From positions 1 through 64,000 of the forward strand of contig JAPOVQ010000030.1 in NCBI GenBank assembly GCA_026708035.1: a DNA stretch of 64,000 nt. The letters are read 5' to 3'. A program made the translations under genes and the position numbers. This stretch comes from Chloroflexota bacterium. GTDB taxonomy: Bacteria; Chloroflexota; UBA11872. Every line of letters begins with the position of its first letter. Position 1 is the stretch's first letter. Of this stretch, positions 1 to 6,560 are shown piece after piece. A model generated the notes under the pieces. The model was not told the origin of the DNA. It was given only the letters and a program-made list of their open reading frames with translations, and ran no database searches.

Positions 1-180
1 GGCGGTGCCGAGGCCCTTCCCCACGCGCCCCGCCCCCAATAATTCAAAGGTCTCCCACGGGAGAGGGAGCGGACGAGGGAATGACGGACCAAATTTGGGC
101 CATTACCGGAAGCAACGGGAAATTCTCGTGGTAAGGTACCCAGGCGCGGTCGTCGGAGTGATGGTCGCGCGGCGGGAGGC
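1..180. other. leading non-coding stretch
   Basis: No supported gene. It contains a GC-rich hairpin-like stretch around 50-79 that resembles a decayed copy of the intergenic family seen at 43774, 48734, 50151, 53393 and 62485, and a 10-bp palindrome CCAAATTTGG at 89-98. Open frames here have no ribosome binding site and no recognisable protein content. Confidence 0.5.
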
Positions 181-1089
181 ATGGAGCGTCAGTCCGTGCG
201 CCGTGTCTCCGCGGTTCTGTTGGTCGCATTCGTGGTCGGTGTTGGCGTGCAGAGCGCCTGCGTCGGCGACCGCGTTGAGCAAATTCCGACCGGCCAGGCC
301 CTAGTCGTTCCCGCCCCCGGAGCTGCCTGGTTCCGCGTCCCGGAGGCGGCCGCTCCCGGACCGGCCGGGGAGCCATTCAACATTCCGGCGCCAGCATTGA
401 CCGCGCCAGTCACTCCCCCACCGATCGCCGGGTGGTCTCAGACGTCCAGACCAGCCGAAACGGCATCGGCCGTTTCCACACCAACCGCCGGGTGGTCCCG
501 CACGTCCACGCCGGCTGTCACCGCATCAGCCACTCCCGTACCATCCGCCGCGCCGTTGCCCACCTCCACGCCAGCCGTGAGCGCATCAGCCACTCCCGTA
601 CCAACTGCCGCGCCGTCGCCCACCTCCACGCCAGCCGTGAGCGTCGCAGCCACCCCCACTCCGACCGCCGCGCCGACTCGAACCCGCGAGCCGGACACGG
701 GTTCACGGGGCCCTGGCTCGCGGGCGCCGCGATCGGAGGTTCCCGGACTAATCCCAGTGCCGGCGCTTGGCAACCCCGAGGCGGAGTGCGAGGCCCTCGC
801 GGATAGCTACACCGCCGCGCACAAGTTCTATCAGGCCGGCACCGCCACGAGCAGCACGGCGTGGAATGACTACCTCACCGCTCACAACTCCGGCCAGGCC
901 GATCCCGCCAGGGTCGCGCGGCTGCAGCAGTCGTATGAACGGCTCTCGGCGAACCTCGATCGCTCGCTGGCGACCATGGCCGCCAGCGAGCAAGCCGCGC
1001 ACGACCTCGAGGCCGATCGAAGAGGAAAGTGCGATCTCGATCAGGTCGCAGGCCAGCGCTACCTCGGCTTGCCACCGCCGCAAGGCTGA
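181..1089 (+). CDS. putative secreted lipoprotein with Pro/Thr/Ala-rich tandem repeats
   Basis: The 302-residue protein begins with a basic n-region and a hydrophobic segment (about residues 8-23), followed by Cys27 in the context VQSAC. The -3 residue is Gln, so the lipobox is weak and it may simply be secreted. Residues about 81-167 are a low-complexity Pro/Thr/Ala/Ser linker built from 20-residue repeats. The C-terminal part (about 195-295) looks helical, with Glu/Ala/Gln-rich segments and two cysteines (AECEAL and GKCDL). No family is recognised. A plausible picture is a cell-surface protein with a flexible stalk and a small helical head. GGGAGG lies only one base before the ATG, so the exact start is uncertain. 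Confidence 0.6.
   Translation: MERQSVRRVSAVLLVAFVVGVGVQSACVGDRVEQIPTGQALVVPAPGAAWFRVPEAAAPGPAGEPFNIPAPALTAPVTPPPIAGWSQTSRPAETASAVSTPTAGWSRTSTPAVTASATPVPSAAPLPTSTPAVSASATPVPTAAPSPTSTPAVSVAATPTPTAAPTRTREPDTGSRGPGSRAPRSEVPGLIPVPALGNPEAECEALADSYTAAHKFYQAGTATSSTAWNDYLTAHNSGQADPARVARLQQSYERLSANLDRSLATMAASEQAAHDLEADRRGKCDLDQVAGQRYLGLPPPQG
421..680 (+). repeat. 60-bp in-frame tandem repeat (about 4.4 copies)
   Basis: Units begin at 421, 481, 541, 601 and 661 (the last partial). Copies 3 and 4 are nearly identical, while copies 1 and 2 are more diverged. Each encodes a 20-residue Pro/Thr/Ala-rich module of the lipoprotein stalk. The exact 60-bp period without frame-breaking gaps is what slippage or unequal recombination within a gene produces. 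Confidence 0.85.
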
Positions 1090-1394
1090 GCGCACCGCTG
1101 CCGGCACGGCGACCCGTCCCACGCGCCGGCCCCTCCGTCATTCCGGTCCTTCGGGATTCGTCATTCCGGCCTGAGCCGGAATCCAGTACCACAGGACCAA
1201 TCAGCCGCGCGTAGGGGCGACGCATGCGTCGTCCTTCCCTCTTACGCACACGTCACTTGTGGGGAGTGGGCTAGAGCCTTCCCCAGACTTAACCCGGCGG
1301 TAAGGGTGATCCGAGCCTTGGACGTGGGATGTCGACCGTTTCTGCAATGGGCTCCAAATCAGGCCCGTCCGACCTCCCCGCCGGTTTGCCGGGG
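1090..1394. other. intergenic region with dispersed repeats
   Basis: No gene is seen. It holds a GTCATTCCGG...CCGGAATCCAG type palindromic repeat at 1138-1187, in two adjoining half copies. A GTAGGGGCG fragment lies near 1211. The 42-base segment 1300-1341 is about 80 percent identical to 48762-48803, where it directly extends a CCCTCTCCC/GGGAGAGGG repeat. The region separates the lipoprotein gene from the convergent vapC gene. Confidence 0.6.
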
Positions 1395-1844
1395 CTAACC
1401 GAGGACGCCGGGATCTCCGATCCAACGAACGTTCCGGGAAGCCTGGCTTGCTGCGCGGCAGAATCTCTCGTCGGCGGTCCACAACTCGCAGCCAAACTCT
1501 TCTGCCAGCGCCAAGTAGTGGGTGTCGTAGACCGCGCCCTGTTGAAGTTCGGTTGCCAACTCCAGGGCTCTGACGTGTAGCTCTTGCGTCTGGTGCAACT
1601 CAAGCCGCGAGCTAAGCAACTGCGAGATCATGCGAGCGGAGTCTCCGACGCTCAACTGGTCGCGAATCACCCTTCGATGGAGCGCGTTGGCGACTTCGAA
1701 GGGCAGCAGGTAGGGAGCGGCCGGGGTGACCTCATCGTCATGCCATGCACTGAGAATCGCCAAAGCCCTGTCAGTGTGCTCCTCTCTCACCAACCACTTG
1801 ACGGCCACGCTCGCATCGACGACGACATGTCCGCTCACGCCCAC
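1395..1844 (-). CDS. vapC: PIN-domain ribonuclease toxin (VapC family)
   Basis: This 149-residue protein is a complete PIN domain. The acidic Mg-binding residues are visible as Asp10 (VVVDASVAVKW), Glu50 (FEVANAL), Asp107 (AVYDTHYLAL) and Asp125 (WTADERF), the usual four-acid pattern of VapC endoribonucleases that cleave tRNA or rRNA when freed from antitoxin. It starts at GTG and overlaps the end of the upstream gene by 10 bp, so the two are translationally coupled; a second in-frame GTG two codons later is also possible. A toxin-antitoxin role follows from the fold and the pairing. The RNA target cannot be read from sequence. Confidence 0.85.
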   Translation of the reverse strand: MGVSGHVVVDASVAVKWLVREEHTDRALAILSAWHDDEVTPAAPYLLPFEVANALHRRVIRDQLSVGDSARMISQLLSSRLELHQTQELHVRALELATELQQGAVYDTHYLALAEEFGCELWTADERFCRAASQASRNVRWIGDPGVLG

Positions 1845-2137
1845 CGCTCCATCTGGGCATCCCTAATCTCGCGAACCTCGCGAATCAGGTCGACGGAATT
1901 TCCGGGTAGAGTCTTTTCCCCGAAGATCTCCGTCTGAAGTTCTGCGAACCGTTCGTGGTCGGGCTTGTCGGACAGCAATTCGCTCGCGCCGTTGGCCTCG
2001 TCCCTTGTCAACTCCCGATCGATAGCGGCCTGACAGTACCCACGCATGCTGACGCCCTTGAGCGCGGCCATGACCTTCAAGCGGCGCTGAAAGCCGGCCT
2101 CCAGGTCCAGGGTCAATCGCTTCTTCCGGGCTGGCAT
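1835..2137 (-). CDS. vapB: ribbon-helix-helix antitoxin partner of VapC
   Basis: This 100-residue protein starts MPARKKRLTLDLEAGF and has the short basic beta-strand followed by two helices (about residues 5-45) typical of Arc/CopG/FitA-type ribbon-helix-helix antitoxins. The acidic C-terminal part would wrap the toxin. The ATG at 2137 is preferred over an in-frame upstream start at 2242 because it follows GGAAGG and begins at the family-like N-terminus. It lies directly upstream of vapC with a 10-bp overlap, the standard antitoxin-first order. As in other VapBC systems the protein probably represses its own promoter in the 185-bp gap upstream, but no operator was identified. Confidence 0.75.
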   Translation of the reverse strand: MPARKKRLTLDLEAGFQRRLKVMAALKGVSMRGYCQAAIDRELTRDEANGASELLSDKPDHERFAELQTEIFGEKTLPGNSVDLIREVREIRDAQMERWA

Positions 2138-2322
2138 GGGTGCCCCTTCCCGACGATACGGGTTATCACGAAGCATAGTGCAAATACGGAAAAGCGTGTA
2201 CGCCCAACGAATCTCGAATGCGCAGACCTTCGACAGCCTCACAGTTAGCGCCGACCACCCGTTGGATCACCGAGTTGCCACAACGAACCAGCCCGAAGCT
2301 TCACCGCGCGCCCCGCTCTAGC

Positions 2323-3099
2323 TCAGATCGGTACCTCGGTGATGCACAGCCCGTCGTCGTTCACGTCCACCACCAGGAATCCCTGTTGGGCGTTGGCGTG
2401 CGGATTGGATTGATCCGGGCCGAGGGTTATCCAGGTCGATGGCGCCGTTTCGCTCCGAATGCCATTCACCGTGTCGCTCGTGCGCCGATGCACGTGACCC
2501 GAGAAGACGCCCAGCACGCGGTCGTGGCGCTCCAGGACGGCCATGAGAGCGGCAGCATTTGTCAGCATCACGCGGTCCAGCCAATCGATGCCAATTGGAT
2601 GGCAATGGTGATGGACGAACAGCACGGCTGACTCACCGCTACGGGCGTCCAACGTGCCATCGAGCCAGGCGAGTTGCTCGGCGCCCAGACGCCCCCCGAC
2701 GGCGCCGCCAACAGGGTTGGAATTGAGCACCACCAGCAGCACCCCGCCGCGGACGAGCGCGTAGTAGCCGCCGGGCGCTCCCGCGGGCTCGACGTCATTC
2801 GGGAGCGCGAGCGCGTCGGCCAGCATCCTGCCGTCGTCGTGATTTCCCTGCACGAAGAGTTGCGGCATGGCTACGTCATGCGTGATGCGCACGAATTCGG
2901 CATAGGCCGCCGGGCTGGACGTGCTCGTCTGGTCGCCCAGATGCACGACGAGCTGCGGCGCCGGACGAACGCCGGCCAGCGCGCGAACCGCCGCTTTCAA
3001 ATTCTCGCGTGCGTCCGCGCCATGCTGCGGCGGGGCGCCGGGCGAGATCATGTGGGCGTCGCTGAGGATGGCGAAGCGCAGGTTGGGCGACTGAGCTAT
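2323..3099 (-). CDS. calcineurin-like metallophosphoesterase, apparent ATA start
   Basis: The protein (about 258 residues) carries the full metallophosphoesterase signature: SDAH (Asp14, His16), HLGDQ (Asp56), GNHDD (about 85-89), a His-rich HHHCHP loop and GHVHRR near the C-terminus. It would bind two metals and hydrolyse phosphoesters; the substrate is unknown. Homology begins about 5 residues after the stop of the upstream DUF3105 gene. No ATG, GTG or TTG lies between that stop and the SDAH motif. The only canonical alternative is a TTG at 3186, 90 bp inside the upstream gene, behind a poor ribosome binding site. An ATA at 3099-3097 overlaps the upstream TAG and sits 7 nt after GGAGG, so it is taken as the start. 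Confidence 0.8.
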   Translation of the reverse strand: MAQSPNLRFAILSDAHMISPGAPPQHGADARENLKAAVRALAGVRPAPQLVVHLGDQTSTSSPAAYAEFVRITHDVAMPQLFVQGNHDDGRMLADALALPNDVEPAGAPGGYYALVRGGVLLVVLNSNPVGGAVGGRLGAEQLAWLDGTLDARSGESAVLFVHHHCHPIGIDWLDRVMLTNAAALMAVLERHDRVLGVFSGHVHRRTSDTVNGIRSETAPSTWITLGPDQSNPHANAQQGFLVVDVNDDGLCITEVPI

Positions 3100-3722
3100 G
3101 GCGCGGCCTCCGGTCCACGGTCCACGAAGTCGCGGTAGAACTCGCGCACGCGGTCGGGATCGAGGCTGTCCATCGGCTCCTGCCAATGCCAGGCCACCAG
3201 CATGAACTTGGGCGCCAGTCCCGCATACGGCATCGCGATCAGCTTCACCTCGCCGAATGCCCCGTTGGGAAGGTCCTGATGAATGGCCTCCAGCTGCGGC
3301 ACCACCTCGTCACAGTCGGTGTCACAGCGATACAGCACCGCAATGGCCCCGTGCTCCAGGTTGTGCACCCACAGACCTTCCTCGACCGGCTCTTCGTAGA
3401 CCCCGTAGGGCGCGCCGATGGGGTAGTGGGTTCCTGACGCCGGGGGAACGTTGGCGTACTCAATGGGCGTCCCCACGGGGACGTGCAGGCGGCCTTCGTC
3501 GTCGATCCGGACGCGCCGGGCGGCAACTTCGGCGGACGGCGTGTTTGAAACGATCAAGAGAACGATCAGCGCGGCGACGCCGCCCACCGCGAGCAACACG
3601 CCGCTGCCAATCAGCGAGCGCCGCAGCCAGCGGCGACGTCGCGCGATGCGCTGCCGCTCTTGACGCGCCTCCCGGCGACGTTCGAGTTTGACCGCCGCCC
3701 TGGACCCGCGTCGCCTCGCCAC
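3096..3722 (-). CDS. DUF3105 membrane-anchored protein
   Basis: The 208-residue protein has a very basic cytoplasmic N-terminus (Arg/Lys-rich, residues 1-35), one membrane helix (about 36-58) and an extracytoplasmic domain. That domain contains the DUF3105 hallmarks PPASGTHYP, GVYEEPV and VHNLEHGAIAVLY. The conserved histidines in these motifs suggest a metal or ligand site, but the function of the family is unknown. Two cysteines (RCDTDCDE) lie close together and could form a disulphide. It is the first gene of a two-gene unit with the phosphoesterase. The ATG at 3722 gives a normal length for the family. Confidence 0.85.
   Translation of the reverse strand: MARRRGSRAAVKLERRREARQERQRIARRRRWLRRSLIGSGVLLAVGGVAALIVLLIVSNTPSAEVAARRVRIDDEGRLHVPVGTPIEYANVPPASGTHYPIGAPYGVYEEPVEEGLWVHNLEHGAIAVLYRCDTDCDEVVPQLEAIHQDLPNGAFGEVKLIAMPYAGLAPKFMLVAWHWQEPMDSLDPDRVREFYRDFVDRGPEAAP
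3097..3111 (-). promoter_or_regulatory. Shine-Dalgarno plus ATA start overlapping TAG stop
   Basis: Reading the minus strand, GGAGG (3111-3107) is followed by 7 nt and then ATAG: ATA (3099-3097) is the proposed start of the phosphoesterase and TAG (3098-3096) is the stop of the DUF3105 gene. The arrangement mirrors the ATGA overlaps used elsewhere in the window. Confidence 0.55.
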
Positions 3723-4014
3723 GGCGTCTCCCGTCTGACACTTGGTTCATGCGATTGTGCCACCGGCTGCTTGGCCGGCCGGGACGCGGAAATACGGGCG
3801 CCCACGAGAGGCGCCCTTACATCGCCCGCCGGGGGATGAAGCCACGTCCCTCGGATGGCCACATGCGTAAGCGCCGTTTGTGGTGAGCCCTTCGGCAAGC
3901 TCAGGACAGGCTTTGTCGAACCATGAACGGCGCCCTTCGACTTCGCTCAGGGCGAGCGGATAATGGCGCCAGGCACCACCAGTGCACATAACGCTCTGAG
4001 AGGACCACCGCGAC
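3723..4014. repeat. intergenic palindromic repeats between divergent genes
   Basis: The gap holds two repeat types also found elsewhere in the window. GGGCGCCCACGAGAGGCGCCC followed by TTACAT at 3796-3822 is the inverse of the GTAGGGGCGCCC family (5578, 50097). The stretch 3886-3960 contains two imperfect CCCTTCG...CTCAGG half elements, related to the element at 56382-56400. The promoters of gnd and of the DUF3105 gene must also lie here, but no clear -35/-10 pair was recognised. Confidence 0.6.
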
Positions 4015-5466
4015 ATGCCTGCCACCGCAGCCGCCGGATTGATCGGCCTGGGCGTCATGGGTCGAAACCTCGCCCTCAATATCGCCTCGCGCGGCTTTCC
4101 CCTCGCGGTCTACAACCGCACCTACAGCCGGACCACGCATTTCCTGGAGCGCGAGGCGTCCGGCACTGACATCCAGGGGGTCGAGAGTCTGGAGGACTTC
4201 GTCGCCGCCCTGGAGCGGCCGCGGCGGGTGATCCTAATGGTCGATGCCGGCCGCGCCGTCGATGCGGTGCTCGACCAGCTCATCCCGCTACTGGATCCCG
4301 GCGACACTATCGTGGACGGCGGAAACTCCTTCTACGCCGATACCGAGCGCCGCATCGACGTGGTCGAGGGCGCCCGGATGCACTACCTGGGAACCGGCAT
4401 CAGCGGCGGCGAGACGGGCGCGCGCTACGGCCCCTCAATCATGCCCGGCGGCGACGAGGATGCGTATGCGCGTCTAGCGCCCATCCTCACGCGGATCGCG
4501 GCACAGGTGGACGACGGCCCCTGCGTGACCCACGTGGGGCGCCGAAGCGCTGGACATTATGTCAAGATGGTCCATAACGGCATCGAATACGGCGACATGC
4601 AGCTCATCGCCGAGGCCTACAGCTTTCTGGCCGCGGCGGGCTATCGACCCGACGAGCTGGCCGGCATTTTCGCCGCCTGGAACGAGTCCGACCTCGAGTC
4701 CTATCTGATTGAAATCACGGCGGACATCTTCAAGGTGCGGGACGCCGAGGGCGACGGTTTCCTGGTCGATGCCATTCTCGATCAGGCCGGCCAGAAGGGC
4801 ACCGGTCGCTGGACGTCACGCGACGCGCTCGATCTGGGGACGCCAATCCCAACCATCGACGCCGCCGTGTGGTCGCGCCACATCTCGGCGCTCAAGGACG
4901 AACGCGTCGCGGCGGCGCCGGTGCTCCGCCCACAGGGCGCCCCGCGGATCGAACGCTTCGATGGCCTCGTCGAATCCGTGCGCCTGGCGCTATACGCCGC
5001 CAAGGTGTGCTCGTATGCCCAGGGCATCTCCCTGCTGCGGGCCGCGTCCGAGTCCTACGCTTACGAGCTCGAACTCGCCGAGCTGGCGCGCATCTGGAAG
5101 GGCGGCTGCATCATTCGCGCCCGTTTGCTAGGAGACATCCAGCGGGCATTCACCGCCGACCCGTCGCTGGTGAATCTCTTGCTGGACGAGGAGTTCCGTG
5201 CGCAGTTGGCCGAAGCAGACGAGGGCTGGCGCCGGGTCGTAATCAGCGCCAAGAACGCCGGACTGCCGTTCGCCGCCATGAGCGCTTCGCTGGACTACTA
5301 CGACGCTTACCGCTCCGACCGTCTGCCGATGAACCTCACGCAGGCCCAGCGCGACTACTTTGGCGCGCACACCTACCGGCGCCTCGACCGGGATGGCGTG
5401 TTCCACACGCAATGGGAGGAAGGGGCAGAGACCGGCGCCGCCGGCAGCGATCCGGTCGACTCCTAG
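4015..5466 (+). CDS. gnd: 6-phosphogluconate dehydrogenase, decarboxylating
   Basis: This enzyme oxidises 6-phosphogluconate to ribulose 5-phosphate and CO2 with NADP in the oxidative pentose phosphate pathway. The 483 residues match the long dimeric form. The nucleotide-binding loop GLGVMGRNLALNI is at the N-terminus, followed by VDGGNSFYADT, the substrate motif GISGGETGARYGPSIMPGG, and the catalytic HYVKMVHNGIEYGDM (Lys and Asn). The all-helical domain carries GQKGTGRWTSRDALDLG. The ATG at 4015 follows GAGAGG by about 12 nt and begins just before the Rossmann strand. No zwf is in the window. The gene stands alone, between the DUF3105 unit and a repeat-filled gap. Confidence 0.97.
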   Translation: MPATAAAGLIGLGVMGRNLALNIASRGFPLAVYNRTYSRTTHFLEREASGTDIQGVESLEDFVAALERPRRVILMVDAGRAVDAVLDQLIPLLDPGDTIVDGGNSFYADTERRIDVVEGARMHYLGTGISGGETGARYGPSIMPGGDEDAYARLAPILTRIAAQVDDGPCVTHVGRRSAGHYVKMVHNGIEYGDMQLIAEAYSFLAAAGYRPDELAGIFAAWNESDLESYLIEITADIFKVRDAEGDGFLVDAILDQAGQKGTGRWTSRDALDLGTPIPTIDAAVWSRHISALKDERVAAAPVLRPQGAPRIERFDGLVESVRLALYAAKVCSYAQGISLLRAASESYAYELELAELARIWKGGCIIRARLLGDIQRAFTADPSLVNLLLDEEFRAQLAEADEGWRRVVISAKNAGLPFAAMSASLDYYDAYRSDRLPMNLTQAQRDYFGAHTYRRLDRDGVFHTQWEEGAETGAAGSDPVDS

Positions 5467-5657
5467 CACGGCGCGGGCCGGCCCCATGTCGCCTAAGGTG
5501 TACCGAGGCGTTCAGGGCAGCCACACAGGGCTGCCCCTACATCAGCCGACTCCTGGCCCCTCGGTGGCCGGTTTCCCTGTAGGGGCGCCCCTCGTGGGCG
5601 CCCGTTTGCTTCCGACTGCCTGTGGCCCCGGCATGGTGCGGTGCTAGGCCGACATCG
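5467..5657. repeat. paired GGGCAGCC / GTAGGGGCGCCC repeats
   Basis: Two short palindromic elements sit between the convergent gnd and acetamidase genes: GGGCAGCCACACAGGGCTGCCCCTACA at 5515-5541 (shown in part; arms GGGCAGCC and GGCTGCCC) and a TGTAGGGGCGCCCCTCGTGG element with a GGGCGCCC arm at 5578-5604. The same pair in the same order recurs at 50049-50123. Without a T tract they are poor intrinsic terminators but could stabilise transcript 3' ends. Confidence 0.7.
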
Positions 5658-6560
5658 CTAGAGGGCCGACTTCGGAAACCGGGCGTAGGCGCTCACTGGC
5701 ACGCCATAGCCCCCGGCTTGGCCCAATCTCAGGTCCACGGCCGCCCCCGAAAGCATGCGGGCCTGGGTTGGCGTCACGCCGAGGTCGCGCACCAACCGCT
5801 CCTCCATCGCGGACGTGGCCTGTCGCAGCGCTTCCGTGAGGTCGTCGGCGACGCCCACGGTCATCACATGCGTGGCCGTCTCGAACCAGGGCCGTTCCAG
5901 GGACTCACCGCGCAGCACGTCCAAAGTCACGTCGATCTCGGCGGTGATGTTTACCCCGGAGTGCGCCTCGGCGTCGCCCATGGTGGCGTGGACGTCGCCG
6001 ATGCCGAAAAGCGCGCCCGGCGCTCGCACCGGGAGATACACGGTCGTGCCCGCGGCGATCTCGTTGAAGTCCAAATTGCCGCCGTGGTCCCCGAGGCTGA
6101 GGGTCATGATGCTGCCCCCGGCCGGCGCCACGCCAATCGTGCCCACCATCGGGCGGGCCGGCAGACGGACTCGGCCAGCGAACCGGACGGCTTCGCCTTC
6201 CACGTCAAAGGGCTCAATTCCCGGATCCACCGGCCGATCGCCAAGGATGCCAGTGCCCGGCAGCGCCGCCACGTATCCGCGCGGCGCGAGCCGAATCGCC
6301 TCGATCGCCACCCGCAGCGTGTCGCCGGGCGCCGCATCCCTCACCCCGATCGGTCCCGTGCACGGGTTCATGCTGCCGGGGGTGCGTCGGCGGGCAAAGG
6401 CGTCGACATCGAGGTCGTCGCAATGCCCGTCGTAGGCGTCTCGGGCCTCGACGGTGAGACGGGCGTGCGACGGAACCCAGACGACCGGCGACGCGTCGGC
6501 GTCGAATTCGCAGGTCGCATGGCGCGCGGAGATGCGCTGGCGCTCTACTTCTGAATTCAC
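5658..6560 (-). CDS. acetamidase/formamidase family protein
   Basis: The 300-residue protein matches the FmdA/AmdA family, which hydrolyses short amides to acid and ammonia. Supporting blocks are GSMNPCTGPIGVRDAAPGDTL, then GTIGVAPAGG, LGDHGGNLDF and IGDVHATMGDAE. The last is the metal-site region of the family (acidic and His residues). The GTG at 6560 overlaps the uvrC stop (GTGA) and follows AAGGAGG by about 5 nt, so it is translated by coupling with uvrC. The frame stays open further upstream inside uvrC, but that part is not protein-like. The pairing with a DNA-repair gene looks like a positional operon rather than a pathway. The substrate could be formamide, acetamide or another small amide. 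Confidence 0.85.
   Translation of the reverse strand: MNSEVERQRISARHATCEFDADASPVVWVPSHARLTVEARDAYDGHCDDLDVDAFARRRTPGSMNPCTGPIGVRDAAPGDTLRVAIEAIRLAPRGYVAALPGTGILGDRPVDPGIEPFDVEGEAVRFAGRVRLPARPMVGTIGVAPAGGSIMTLSLGDHGGNLDFNEIAAGTTVYLPVRAPGALFGIGDVHATMGDAEAHSGVNITAEIDVTLDVLRGESLERPWFETATHVMTVGVADDLTEALRQATSAMEERLVRDLGVTPTQARMLSGAAVDLRLGQAGGYGVPVSAYARFPKSAL

Noticed and set aside
89-98. Palindrome CCAAATTTGG
   Set aside because: A 10-bp palindrome with no nearby promoter signals or repeated copy is not enough to call an operator.
3100-3186. TTG start at 3186 for the metallophosphoesterase
   Set aside because: It needs a 90-bp overlap with DUF3105, has a weak ribosome site and adds Arg/Pro-rich residues that are a shadow of the upstream gene; kept only as an alternative.
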